A stretch of DNA of 64,000 nucleotides from NCBI RefSeq assembly GCF_026340655.1, contig NZ_JAPEOZ010000001.1:2232001-2296000 (forward strand), written 5' to 3'. The notes under the pieces are model-generated. The model was not told where the DNA came from. It saw only the letters and a program-made list of their open reading frames with translations, and did not search any database. Positions 18,215 to 26,282 of this stretch are shown here, one piece after another (position 1 is the stretch's first letter; every line of letters begins with the position of its first letter). The translations under genes and the position numbers were made by a program. The DNA is from Streptomyces sp. NBC_01275 (GTDB taxonomy: Bacteria > Actinomycetota > Actinomycetes > Streptomycetales > Streptomycetaceae).

Positions 18215-19633
18215 TTATCGGCCTTCGACGAGGGGGGTGAGGACGGGAGCCTGTCTGGCTTGGGGGACTCGGTGTTGTTGTTCGAGTCCGAAGGTGGTGA
18301 AGGCGGTTCGGGTGGGGAGGCGGTAGGTCTCCTTGCCGGTGAGGGTGTTGAGGATGATGGCGCTGCGCCAGGCGGCGAGTCCGAGGTCGGGGGCGCCGAC
18401 GCCGTGGGTGTGGCGTTCGGCGTTCTGGACGTAGACGTTGCAGCCGGATGCGGTGATGGAGGGGTCGAGGACGAGGCGGAAGCAGGCGTCGACGCGGGGG
18501 CGTTCGCTGTGGTCGCGGCGGATGTAGGGGTCGAGGCCGGCGAGGATGTGGTCGAGGGGGCGTTCGCGGTGGCCGGTGGCGAGGACGACGGCGTCGGTGG
18601 TGAGGCGGGTGCGGGTGTTCTGGTGGGTGTGTTCGAGGTGGAGTTCGATCTTGGTGGTGGCGATGCGGCCGGCGGTGCGGACGCGGACGCCGGGGGTGAG
18701 GACGGTGTCGGGCCAGCCGCCGTGCAGGGTGCGGCGGTAGAGCTCGTCGTGGACGGCGGCGAGGGTGTCGGCGTCGATGCCTTTGTGGAGTTGCCATTGG
18801 GCGGCGAGGAGTTGGTCGCGGACGCCTTCGGGGAGGGCGTGGAAGTAGCGGGTGTGGTCGGGGGTGAAGTGTTCGAGGCCGAGTTTGGAGTACTCCATGG
18901 GGGCGAAGGCGGGGGTGCGGCCGATCCAGTGGAGTCGTTCGCGGCCTGCGGGGCGGTTGCGCAGGAGGTCGAGGAAGACTTCGGCGCCGGACTGTCCTGA
19001 GCCGACGACGGTGACGTGGCCGGCGGCGAGGAGGGTGTCGCGGTGGGTGAGGTAGTCGGCGGCGTGGACGACGGGGACGCCGGGGGCGTCGACGAGGGGG
19101 CGTAGGGCGTCGGGGACGTACGGTTCGGTGCCGATGCCGAGGACGACGTTCTTGGTGTAGGTGCGGCCGAGGGCTTCGGCTTCGCCGTCGGCGTCGAGTC
19201 GGGTGTGGTCGACTTCGAAGACGTCGTGTTCGGGGTTCCAGCGGACGGCGTCGGCCTGGTGGCGGAAGTGGAGTGCGGGGAGGTTGTCCGCGACCCAGCG
19301 GCAGTAGGCGTCGTATTCGGCGCGTTGGATGTGGAAGCGCTCGGCGAAGTAGAAGGGGTAGAGGCGGTCGCGGGTCTTGAGGTGGTTGAGGAAGGTGAAG
19401 GGGCTGGCGGGGTCGACGAGGGTCACCAGGTCGGCGAGGAAGGGGACTTGGACGCGGGCGCCGTCGATGAGGAGGCCGGGGTGCCAGTCGAAGCCGGGGC
19501 GTTGTTCGTAGAAGACGGCGTCGAGGTCGGGGAGGGGGTGGGCGAGGGCGGCGAGGGAGAGGTTGCAGGGGCCGATGCCGATGCCGACGAGGTCGTGGGG
19601 GGTGTCGGGGTCGTGGTGGGGGGGCGTGTTCAT
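18215..19633 (-). CDS. Lysine/ornithine/diamine N-hydroxylase (SidA/IucD family)
   Basis: A 472-aa flavin-dependent N-hydroxylating monooxygenase. It has the FAD motif VGIGIGPCNLSLAALA near the N-terminus, FLADLVTLVDPASPFTFLNHLK (amine-substrate region), NADPH motif VTVVGSGQSGAEVFLDLL, and the C-terminal VVLATGHRERPLD. The family hydroxylates the terminal amine of Lys, Orn, cadaverine or putrescine for hydroxamate siderophores. ATG 19633 overlaps the stop of the decarboxylase gene by 4 nt (ATGA), so the two should work in sequence, as DesA and DesB do in desferrioxamine synthesis. No acyltransferase or siderophore synthetase is near. Confidence 0.92.
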   Translation of the reverse strand: MNTPPHHDPDTPHDLVGIGIGPCNLSLAALAHPLPDLDAVFYEQRPGFDWHPGLLIDGARVQVPFLADLVTLVDPASPFTFLNHLKTRDRLYPFYFAERFHIQRAEYDAYCRWVADNLPALHFRHQADAVRWNPEHDVFEVDHTRLDADGEAEALGRTYTKNVVLGIGTEPYVPDALRPLVDAPGVPVVHAADYLTHRDTLLAAGHVTVVGSGQSGAEVFLDLLRNRPAGRERLHWIGRTPAFAPMEYSKLGLEHFTPDHTRYFHALPEGVRDQLLAAQWQLHKGIDADTLAAVHDELYRRTLHGGWPDTVLTPGVRVRTAGRIATTKIELHLEHTHQNTRTRLTTDAVVLATGHRERPLDHILAGLDPYIRRDHSERPRVDACFRLVLDPSITASGCNVYVQNAERHTHGVGAPDLGLAAWRSAIILNTLTGKETYRLPTRTAFTTFGLEQQHRVPQARQAPVLTPLVEGR

Positions 19634-20994
19634 GTGGGGGTGTTTCCTTCCACCAGGGTCAGGAGGGCGGCCAGGTCGGCGGGCCGGGTGTGGGGGTTGA
19701 GGAGGGTGGTCTTGAGCCAGAGCCGGCCGTCGAGACGGGTGCGGCCGAGGACGGCGCGGCCGTCGGTGAGGAGGCGGCGGCGTACGGCGGCCACGGTGTC
19801 GTCGGTGGCGTGGGTGGGGCGGAAGAGGACGGTGCTGAGGGTGGGTGGGGAGTGCAGTTCGAGGTGGGGGTGGTCGGTGATGAGTGCGGCCAGTTCGCGT
19901 GCCTGCTCGCAGACCTGGTCGACGAGGGCGCCGAGGCCGGTGCGGCCGAGGGTTTTGAGGGTGACGGCGATTTTGAGGACGTCGGGGCGGCGGGTGGTGC
20001 GCAGGGAGCGGCCGAGGAGGTCGGGGAGGCCGGCTTCGGTGTCGTCGTCGGCGTTGAGGTAGTCGGCGCGGTGGTGGAGGGCGGTGAGGTCGGTGGGGTC
20101 GCGGACGGCGAGGAGGCCGGCGGCGATCGGTTGCCAGCCGAGTTTGTGCAGGTCGAGGGTGACGGTGTGGGCGGCGGTGAGGCCGGTGAGCTGGGTGCGG
20201 CGGCGGTCGCTGAAGAGGAGGCCGCCTGCGTAGGCGGCGTCGATGTGCAGGCGGGCGCCGTGGGCGGCGGCGAGGGCGGCGATCTCGGGGAGGGGGTCGA
20301 TGAGTCCGGCGTCGGTGGTGCCTGCGGTGGCGGCGACGATCAGGGGGCCGTCGGGGAGGGCGGCGGCGAGGGCGGCGGCGAGGGCGGCGGGGTCGAGGGC
20401 GCCGGCCGGGGTGGGGACGATGACGGGGTCGGGGAGGCCGAGGAGCCAGGCGGCGCGGGGCAGGGAGTGGTGGGCGTTGGCTCCGCAGACCAGTTGGAGG
20501 CCGGGGCCGTGTCGTTCGCGGGCGAGGAGGAGGGCGAGGTGGTTGGCCTCGGTGCCGCCGGTGGTGACGAGGGCGTCGGTGAGGCCGGCCAGTCGGGCGA
20601 TCGCCCGGGTGACCAGCGCTTCCAGTTCGGAGGCGGCCGGGGCCTGGTCCCAGGAGTCCAGGGAGGGGTTGAGGGCGGAGACCGCGAGGTCGGCGGCGGT
20701 GGCCACGGCGAGGGGTGGGCAGTGAAGGTGTGCCGCGCACAGCGGGTCGGCGGGGTCGGCGGAGCCTTCGGCGAGGGCGTGGACGAGGGCGCGCAGGGCG
20801 TCGGGGTCGCCGTCGTCGGGGAGTACGTCTCCCACGGCGGCCCGGAGTCGGGCGGCGACCGCGTCCGGTCCGCCCGCGGGCAGTGGGCCTCCTCGCGCGC
20901 GGGCGCCGGCGTCGAGGGCGTCGAGGACGGTCGCGAGCAGCGGTCGTAGGGCGGCGGGCCCTTCGGGGCCGGAGGCGAGGGGCGGCTGGGTCAT
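19630..20994 (-). CDS. PLP-dependent amino acid decarboxylase (group II)
   Basis: A 454-aa group II decarboxylase. It has TTGGTEANHLAL (phosphate binding), the stacking His in NAHHSLPRAAWLLGL, LHIDAAYAGG (Asp contacting the PLP ring N), and VTLDLHKLGWQP with the PLP Lys. Relatives act on Lys, Orn, 2,4-diaminobutyrate or aromatic amino acids. The coupled N-hydroxylase suggests Lys or Orn, giving cadaverine or putrescine. ATG 20994 follows GGAGGAG and replaces a longer upstream frame. I looked for a DmdR/IdeR-type iron box upstream and did not find one. Confidence 0.9.
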   Translation of the reverse strand: MTQPPLASGPEGPAALRPLLATVLDALDAGARARGGPLPAGGPDAVAARLRAAVGDVLPDDGDPDALRALVHALAEGSADPADPLCAAHLHCPPLAVATAADLAVSALNPSLDSWDQAPAASELEALVTRAIARLAGLTDALVTTGGTEANHLALLLARERHGPGLQLVCGANAHHSLPRAAWLLGLPDPVIVPTPAGALDPAALAAALAAALPDGPLIVAATAGTTDAGLIDPLPEIAALAAAHGARLHIDAAYAGGLLFSDRRRTQLTGLTAAHTVTLDLHKLGWQPIAAGLLAVRDPTDLTALHHRADYLNADDDTEAGLPDLLGRSLRTTRRPDVLKIAVTLKTLGRTGLGALVDQVCEQARELAALITDHPHLELHSPPTLSTVLFRPTHATDDTVAAVRRRLLTDGRAVLGRTRLDGRLWLKTTLLNPHTRPADLAALLTLVEGNTPT

Positions 20995-21114
20995 GGGCTC
21001 CTCCGGGCGGGCGCGTGGGCGGCGGGAGTTCCATTTTGTACGCGGTTGCGCGGACACGTCTGAAAAGCCCAACGATCAAACCCGAAGGTGGTACTTCCCG
21101 GTACGGAAGCACGT

Positions 21115-21144
21115 CGGGGCGCGGCCGGTGCCGGCCGCGCCCCG
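21115..21144 (-). terminator. pepN terminator
   Basis: A 14-nt arm CGGGGCGCGGCCGG (21115-21128) is perfectly complementary to 21131-21144. It lies 13 nt beyond the pepN stop on the minus strand. The small nominal gap means a loop of four or more bases after opening the inner pairs. Confidence 0.75.
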
Positions 21145-21157
21145 CGATGGTGCGGTT

Positions 21158-23659
21158 CTATGCCTCCCGTACCCGCAACGCCCGGGCGAGGTCGTCGAGT
21201 TGGTCGGCGAGTTTGCGGCGCAGGGCGGGGATGGGGGCCGCGTCGCGCAGGCACTGTTCGCCCAGGCGCAGGGTGTCGGGGTCGACGGCGTGGGCGGGGA
21301 AGGCCCAGCGGCCGGCGGCCTCGGCGATGGCAGGGCCGCGCCGGGCGGCGACGGCGACGGCGTCCTCGTAGAAGCGGGGCACGTACGGGCTGACGAGGCC
21401 GGCCTGTTCGGGCTGCCAGAAGCCTTGGGCGGTGGCGGTGAAGAGGTAGTTGGAGAGGTCGTCGGTGGTGAACATCGCCTCCCAGGCCTGCCGCTTGGCT
21501 TCCGGGTCGGGGAGGGCGGCGCGGCAGCGGGCGGCGCCTTCGCGGCCGGTGGCGGAGGGGTCGCGGGCGAGTTCGGCGGCGATGGCGCCTTCGTCGGTGT
21601 CGCCGAGGACGGCGAGCCGGGCGAGGACGCGCCAGCGCAGGTCGGGGTCGAGTTCGGGGCCGCCGGGGACGGTGCCGTCGGCGAGCCAGGCTGCGATGGT
21701 GTCGGGGTGGGCGGCTACGTCGATGAAGTGGCGTACGGCGATGAGGCGCAGGCCGGGGTGGTCGCCGTCCTCGGTGCGGCGGATGAGGTCGCGGCAGAGG
21801 GAGGAGAGGGTGGCCAGGGCGGCGGGGCGCTCGTCGGGGGTGACGTAGCGGTCGGCGATCTGGGCGGAGGCGAAGGCGAGGACGCCCTGGACGAGGGCGA
21901 GGTCGGTCTCGCGGGGGAGGTGGGCGCGGGCGGTCTCCAGGTAGGCGGCGGGGGCGAGGTCGCCGTCGCGGACGGCGTCGCGCAGGGCGTTCCAGACGAC
22001 GGCGCGGGTGAGCGGCTCGGGCAGTGCGGACAGACAGCTTCGGACGGTGTCGAAGGAGCGGTCGTCGAAGCGGATCTTGGCGTAGGTGAGGTCGCCGTCG
22101 TTGAGGAGGAGCAGGGCGGGGCGCTTGCCGAGGGGCTGGGGTTGGGTCTGGGGGATGTCGACGTCGAGGCGTTCGCGCAGGGTGAGGCGGGCGGGGCGGC
22201 TGTCGTCGTCGGCGAGGTCCTGGTCGTAGAGGCCGACGGTGATGCGGTGGGGGCGGGCGCCGTGCTGTGCGACGGTGAGGTGGTGGTCGCCGTTGCTGCC
22301 GGTGACGGTGGGGGTGAGGGTGTCGACGCCGGTGGTGCGCAGCCAGGCGTCGGCCCAGGCGTGGACGTCGCGGTCGGTGTGGGCGGCGAGGGAGTCGATG
22401 AAGTCGGCGAGGGCGGCGTTGGCGAACTTGTGGCGGGCGAAGTGGGTGTTGATGCCGGCCAGGAAGTCCTTCTCGCCGAGCCAGGCGACGAGTTGGCGCA
22501 GGGCGGAGGCGCCCTTGGCGTAGGAGATGCCGTCGAAGTTGAGGAGGGCGGCGGCGGTGTCGTCGACGTTCTCGGGGGCGACGGGGTGGGTGGAGGGGCG
22601 CTGGTCGGCGTCGTAGCCCCAGGCTTTGCGGGAGACGCCGAAGTCGGTCCAGGTGTCGGTGAAGCGGGTGGCTTCGGTGAGGGTCTGGTAGCCCATGTAC
22701 TCGGCGAAGGACTCGTTGAGCCAGATGTCGTCCCACCAGCGCAGGGTGACGAGGTCGCCGAACCACATGTGGGCCATCTCGTGGGCGATGACCATGGCGC
22801 GGGTCTGGCGTTCGGCGTCGGTGACGGCGGAGCGGTAGACGAACTCGTCGCGGAAGGTGACGAGGCCGGGGTTCTCCATGGCGCCGGCGTTGAACTCGGG
22901 GACGAACGCCTGGTCGTAGGAGTCGAAGGGGTAGGGCTCCTCGAACTTCTCGTGGTAGCGGTCGAAGCACTGGCGGGTGATCTCGAGGAGTTCGTCGGCG
23001 TCGGCGTCGAGGTGGGGGGCGAGGGAGCGGCGGCAGTGGATGCCGAAGGGCAGGCCGCGGTGTTCGGTGGTGACGGAGTGCCAGGGTCCGGCGGCGACGG
23101 CGACGAGGTAGGTGGAGATGAGGGGGGTGGGGGCGGCCTGCCAGCGGCCTTCGCCGAGGTGTTCGGTGATGCCGTTGGCGAGGACGGTCCAGTGTTCGGG
23201 GGCCTTGACGGTGAGGTCGAAGACGGCCTTGAGGTCGGGCTGGTCGAAGGCGGTGAAGACGCGCTGGACGTCCTCCATGAACAGCTGGGTGTAGAGGTAG
23301 GTCTCGCCGTCGGTGGGGTCGGTGAAGCGGTGCATGCCCTCGCCGGTGCGGGAGTAGCGCATGCTCGCCTCGACGCGGAGTTCGTGGTCGCCTGCGGTGA
23401 GGTTCTTCAGGGGCAGCCGGTTGTCGTCCAGGGTCTCCGGGTCGAGGGGCTGGCCGTCGAGGGTGACGGAGCGCAGTTCGGCGGGCCTGACCTCGACGAA
23501 GGTGTCCCCGTGGGAGCGTGCGGCGAACCTGATGACGGTGTGGGACTCGAAGGTCTCCTCGCCGGTGGTCAGGTCGAGCTCGATCGTGTAGTGGTGGACG
23601 TCGAGGAGCTGGGCACGGCTTAGCGCTTCGTCGCGCGTCAGTACGGACATGAACGACAT
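21158..23659 (-). CDS. pepN: Aminopeptidase N (M1 family)
   Basis: An 833-aa zinc aminopeptidase. The exopeptidase motif FNAGAMENPGLVTF precedes the zinc site HEMAHMWFGDLVT with the third ligand Glu in WLNESFAEYMGY (HExxH-x18-E). The C-terminal alpha-helical ERAP1-like domain runs to the end. It trims N-terminal residues from peptides in the cytoplasm. Two in-frame starts are possible: ATG 23659 (MSFMSVLT) and ATG 23650 (MSVLT). The latter is the more common start in relatives, but TATCAG just upstream could place a near-leaderless start at 23659. Confidence 0.96.
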   Translation of the reverse strand: MSFMSVLTRDEALSRAQLLDVHHYTIELDLTTGEETFESHTVIRFAARSHGDTFVEVRPAELRSVTLDGQPLDPETLDDNRLPLKNLTAGDHELRVEASMRYSRTGEGMHRFTDPTDGETYLYTQLFMEDVQRVFTAFDQPDLKAVFDLTVKAPEHWTVLANGITEHLGEGRWQAAPTPLISTYLVAVAAGPWHSVTTEHRGLPFGIHCRRSLAPHLDADADELLEITRQCFDRYHEKFEEPYPFDSYDQAFVPEFNAGAMENPGLVTFRDEFVYRSAVTDAERQTRAMVIAHEMAHMWFGDLVTLRWWDDIWLNESFAEYMGYQTLTEATRFTDTWTDFGVSRKAWGYDADQRPSTHPVAPENVDDTAAALLNFDGISYAKGASALRQLVAWLGEKDFLAGINTHFARHKFANAALADFIDSLAAHTDRDVHAWADAWLRTTGVDTLTPTVTGSNGDHHLTVAQHGARPHRITVGLYDQDLADDDSRPARLTLRERLDVDIPQTQPQPLGKRPALLLLNDGDLTYAKIRFDDRSFDTVRSCLSALPEPLTRAVVWNALRDAVRDGDLAPAAYLETARAHLPRETDLALVQGVLAFASAQIADRYVTPDERPAALATLSSLCRDLIRRTEDGDHPGLRLIAVRHFIDVAAHPDTIAAWLADGTVPGGPELDPDLRWRVLARLAVLGDTDEGAIAAELARDPSATGREGAARCRAALPDPEAKRQAWEAMFTTDDLSNYLFTATAQGFWQPEQAGLVSPYVPRFYEDAVAVAARRGPAIAEAAGRWAFPAHAVDPDTLRLGEQCLRDAAPIPALRRKLADQLDDLARALRVREA

Positions 23660-23744
23660 GCTGCCTGATACCGCAGGCCGGGCACAGGGGCGAGTCGTTA
23701 CGCGGCGTATGTCCCCCCTGTGCTTCTCCTGTGCGCCGGAGCCG

Positions 23745-23789
23745 CCGTGGACGCCATGGACGCCGTAGACGCCGTAGACGCCGTAGAGG
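23745..23789. repeat. Five tandem 9-nt repeats upstream of pepN
   Basis: Units CCGTGGACG, CCATGGACG, CCGTAGACG, CCGTAGACG and CCGTAGAGG follow one another without gaps. Related GGACGCC copies continue to about 23816. They lie between the end of the chorismate mutase gene and the start of pepN. No gene is encoded here, and length may vary between strains. Confidence 0.8.
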
Positions 23790-23825
23790 CCTAGAGGCCT
23801 TGGACGCCGTGGACGCCTGTCGGGA

Positions 23826-24179
23826 TCAGCCGACGGAGTCGCGGACGGCGTCCTCCGCGATGCGTTCGTGGTGGCGGATGACCTCGCCGATGATGAAGTT
23901 CAGGAACTTCTCGGCGAACGCGGGGTCGAGCTTGGCGTTCTCGGCGAGGGTGCGCAGCCGGGCGATCTGGCGGGCCTCGCGGGCCGGGTCGGCGGGCGGC
24001 AGCTGGTGGCGGGCCTTGAGGTGGCCGACCTGCTGGGTGGCCTTGAAGCGTTCGGCGAGCATGTGCACGACCGCCGCGTCGATGTTGTCGATGCTGTCCC
24101 GCAGCCGGGCGAGCTCCTCGCGGACGGCGGGGTCGACGTCGCCGGTGCCGGGCGTGCCAGGGGTGTTGCTGGTGGTCAT
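23826..24179 (-). CDS. Chorismate mutase (AroQ type)
   Basis: A 117-aa all-helical protein with the AroQ pattern. The first helix LARLRDSIDNIDAAVVHMLAERFKATQQVGHLKA carries the active-site Arg and the Lys of GHLKA. DPAREARQIARLRTLAENAKLDPAFAEKFLNFIIGEVIRHHERI forms the second half. It converts chorismate to prephenate for Phe and Tyr. There is no signal peptide, so it is the cytoplasmic form. A TAGGGT -10 box (24193-24188) puts transcription start about 2 nt before ATG 24179, a nearly leaderless mRNA. Confidence 0.93.
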   Translation of the reverse strand: MTTSNTPGTPGTGDVDPAVREELARLRDSIDNIDAAVVHMLAERFKATQQVGHLKARHQLPPADPAREARQIARLRTLAENAKLDPAFAEKFLNFIIGEVIRHHERIAEDAVRDSVG

Positions 24180-24187
24180 GGGCGTTC

Positions 24188-24215
24188 ACCCTAGTGCGCG
24201 GTGTCCTCGTACAGT
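24188..24215. promoter_or_regulatory. Back-to-back -10 boxes for chorismate mutase and the divergent gene
   Basis: TAGGGT reads leftward at 24193-24188 and TACAGT reads rightward at 24210-24215, only 16 nt apart, so the two promoters overlap and may compete. No good -35 boxes were found for either. The rightward start site would be near 24222. Confidence 0.4.
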
Positions 24216-24259
24216 GGAACCGGGTGTACTGGGGTGCACGACGTCTTGGGGGTGCGGGC

Positions 24260-25159
24260 GTGGCCGACGGCGGACCGGTCGAGCACGGGTATCCGCATCT
24301 GGAGACGGTGCGGGAGGCTGTCACGGCGCTGTACCGGCGGTTGTCGTACGACACCGTCCAGCTGTTCGCGACCAGTGTGGCGCCGGGCGACGTGGCGTTC
24401 GGCGACGGCGACGATCTGCATCTGGGGGCGCAGCGGGTGGCCCGTGAGCTGGTGCGGCACTATCGGCTGCCGGATGCCCGGATGGTGGTCGCGTTCCGGG
24501 AGATGCAGCATGCGGCGAACGTGGAGCTGACGGCGGGGCCGGAGTACTTCATCGAGCTGAACGACCGGTTCCGCAGGTATCGGCGGGACATCGGCGCGGC
24601 TCTTGCGCACGAGATCATGCACGTGTATCTGCATCGCCTGGATCTGTCGTTCCCGGGGACTCGGGACAACGAGATCCTGACGGACACGGCGACGACGTAT
24701 CTGGGCGCGGGCTGGCTGCTGCTGGACGCGTACCGGGAGGACGCGGTCTCCTCGCAGAAGCTGGGGTATCTGACGCCGGAGGAGTTCGGGTACGTGCTGG
24801 CGAAGCGGTCGCTGGTCTTCGGCGAGGATCCGTCGGTGTGGTTCACCAGTGCGCAGGCGTACGCGGCGTACGCGAAGGGGTTGGAGCGGGCGCGCGCCGA
24901 CGAGCGGCAGCCGCCGCTGACGGCCGCCGGCTGGGCGGGACGGCGCCGGTACGCCCGCGACCGCCGTCAGGCCCAGGACCGCCGTCCGGGCGCGGCGGCC
25001 CCGGACTCGTCGTACGCCTTCGCCCCCGACCCGGGCAGGGGCCCGCTGCGGGTGACGTTCCCCTGCCCCACCTGCCACCAGCGGATCCGGGTGCCGGTGA
25101 AGGGGCGGGTGCGCGCGCGGTGCGGCCTGTGCCGGACGGTCCTGGAGTGCGACACCTAG
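24260..25159 (+). CDS. Zinc-metallopeptidase-like protein with C-terminal zinc ribbon
   Basis: A 299-aa protein. The central motif ALAHEIMHVYLHRLDL is a gluzincin-type HExxH site, with possible further ligands in RDNEILTDTATTYLGAGWLL. The C-terminus has a two-knuckle zinc ribbon (FPCPTCHQRIRVPVKGRVRARCGLC), preceded by a basic disordered linker. There is no signal peptide, so a cytoplasmic protease or SprT-like role is possible, but the substrate is unknown. GTG 24260 is chosen because of the GGGGGTG upstream. If the TACAGT promoter is right, GTG 24224 would give a nearly leaderless, 12-residue-longer form. Confidence 0.75.
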   Translation: MADGGPVEHGYPHLETVREAVTALYRRLSYDTVQLFATSVAPGDVAFGDGDDLHLGAQRVARELVRHYRLPDARMVVAFREMQHAANVELTAGPEYFIELNDRFRRYRRDIGAALAHEIMHVYLHRLDLSFPGTRDNEILTDTATTYLGAGWLLLDAYREDAVSSQKLGYLTPEEFGYVLAKRSLVFGEDPSVWFTSAQAYAAYAKGLERARADERQPPLTAAGWAGRRRYARDRRQAQDRRPGAAAPDSSYAFAPDPGRGPLRVTFPCPTCHQRIRVPVKGRVRARCGLCRTVLECDT

Positions 25160-25239
25160 GAACCCCGTCCGCCCTGGCCGCTCACGCCTGGGAGTCCCTC
25201 TCGGGGAGCCTCTCTCGGGGGGCCTCCCTCGGGGGGCCT

Positions 25240-26151
25240 CTACCCCTGGGCTCCGTACACCGCCCCCGGCGGCTTCGCCTGCGTCAGCAGCTTCTGTACG
25301 GCCTCTCCCGCCTCCGTCGGGCTCCAGCGGGCGCCCTTGTCGGCGGTGGGGCCGGGCCGCCAGCCCTCCATGACGGTGATCCGTCCGCCCTCGGCCTCGA
25401 AGACGCGCCCGGTGACGCCCGTGCTCGCGGCGGAGCCGAGCCAGACGACGAGGGGGGAGACGTTGTCCGGGGCCATGGCGTCGAAGCCGGTGTCGGGGGC
25501 CGCCATGGTCTCGGCGAAGGTCCGTTCCGTCATCCGGGTGCGGGCGGCGGGCGCGATCGCGTTGGCCTGGACGCCGTAGCGGGCGAGTTCGGCGGCGGCG
25601 ACGAGCGTCAGGGCGATGATCCCGGCCTTGGCGGCGCTGTAGTTGCCCTGTCCGACCGAGCCGAGCAGCCCGGCCCCGCTGCTGGTGTCGACGATCCGGG
25701 CGACCGGAGTTCGGCCTGCCCTGGCCTCGGCCCGCCAGTGCGCGGCGGCGTGCTTCAGGGGCAGGAAGTGGCCTTTGAGGTGGACGCGTACGACGGCGTC
25801 CCAGTCGTCCTCGTCGAGGTTGACGAGCATCCGGTCGCGCAGGAAGCCGGCGTTGTTGACGAGGGTGTCGAGGCGGCCGTACGTCTCCAGGGCGGTCGTC
25901 ACGAGGGAGGCGGCGCCCTCGGGGGTGGCGATGTCGCCGCCGTGGGCGACCGCCTCGCCGCCGGACGCGCGGATCTCGGCCGCGACCTGCCCGGCGGGGC
26001 TGTCGGGTCCTGGTGTGCCGTCGAGTCCGACGCCGAGGTCGTTGACGACGACCCGGGCGCCCTCGGCGGCGAAGGCGAGGGCGTGGGCCCGGCCGAGCCC
26101 GCGTCCGGCGCCGGTGACGACGACGACCCGGCCGTCGCAGATTCCGCTCAT
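25240..26151 (-). CDS. SDR dehydrogenase of the steroid C/D-ring cluster (Rv3548c-like)
   Basis: A 303-aa short-chain dehydrogenase. It has the NAD(P) motif VTGAGRGLGRAHALAFAAEGARVVVND, NNAG (LVNNAGFLRDRM), the Ser of IVDTSSGAGLLG and catalytic YSAAK. The extended opening and NDLGVGLDG loop are like the 17-beta-HSD type 4 group and mycobacterial Rv3548c, which is in the KstR2 regulon. Its reaction in that pathway is not settled. The ATG at 26151 and its AGGAGG site lie inside the last unit of a 17-nt repeat array. It lies downstream of the second SDR gene on the same strand and is probably cotranscribed. Confidence 0.9.
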   Translation of the reverse strand: MSGICDGRVVVVTGAGRGLGRAHALAFAAEGARVVVNDLGVGLDGTPGPDSPAGQVAAEIRASGGEAVAHGGDIATPEGAASLVTTALETYGRLDTLVNNAGFLRDRMLVNLDEDDWDAVVRVHLKGHFLPLKHAAAHWRAEARAGRTPVARIVDTSSGAGLLGSVGQGNYSAAKAGIIALTLVAAAELARYGVQANAIAPAARTRMTERTFAETMAAPDTGFDAMAPDNVSPLVVWLGSAASTGVTGRVFEAEGGRITVMEGWRPGPTADKGARWSPTEAGEAVQKLLTQAKPPGAVYGAQG

Positions 26152-26282
26152 CTCACGCCTCCTGTCATTTCATGGCTTCTGTCGTCTCACGGCTCTTGTC
26201 GTCTCACGGCTCCTGTCACGTCACAGCTCCTGTCACGTCACAGCTCCTGTCACGTCACAGCTCCTGTCATCTCACGGCTCCT
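26147..26282 (-). repeat. Eight-unit 17-nt array copying a ribosome-binding site and start
   Basis: Eight contiguous 17-nt units fill the gap between the two SDR genes. Read in gene direction the last unit, AGGAGGCGTGAGATGAG (26163-26147), contains the real ribosome-binding site and ATG of the downstream gene. The first unit, AGGAGCCGTGAGATGAC (26282-26266), contains the stop of the upstream gene. Units between vary around AGGAGCTGTGACGTGAC (three identical copies, 26265-26215). Six of eight keep AGGAG. Confidence 0.9.

Noticed and set aside
20995..21114. Iron box upstream of the decarboxylase gene
   Set aside because: I searched for TTAGGTTAGGCTCACCTAA-like dyads and saw none. The CTTCC/GGAAG inverted pair at 21095-21109 is short and next to the pepN terminator.
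20993..23623. Very long open frame on the plus strand, antisense to the pepN and decarboxylase starts
   Set aside because: Its protein is a Gly/Val/Ala/Glu-rich low-complexity sequence typical of antisense frames in GC-rich DNA, and the minus strand encodes a clear aminopeptidase N with intact motifs.
26147..26282. CRISPR-like array
   Set aside because: Units are 17 nt, directly contiguous with no spacers, and derived from the adjacent ribosome-binding site; no cas genes are near.
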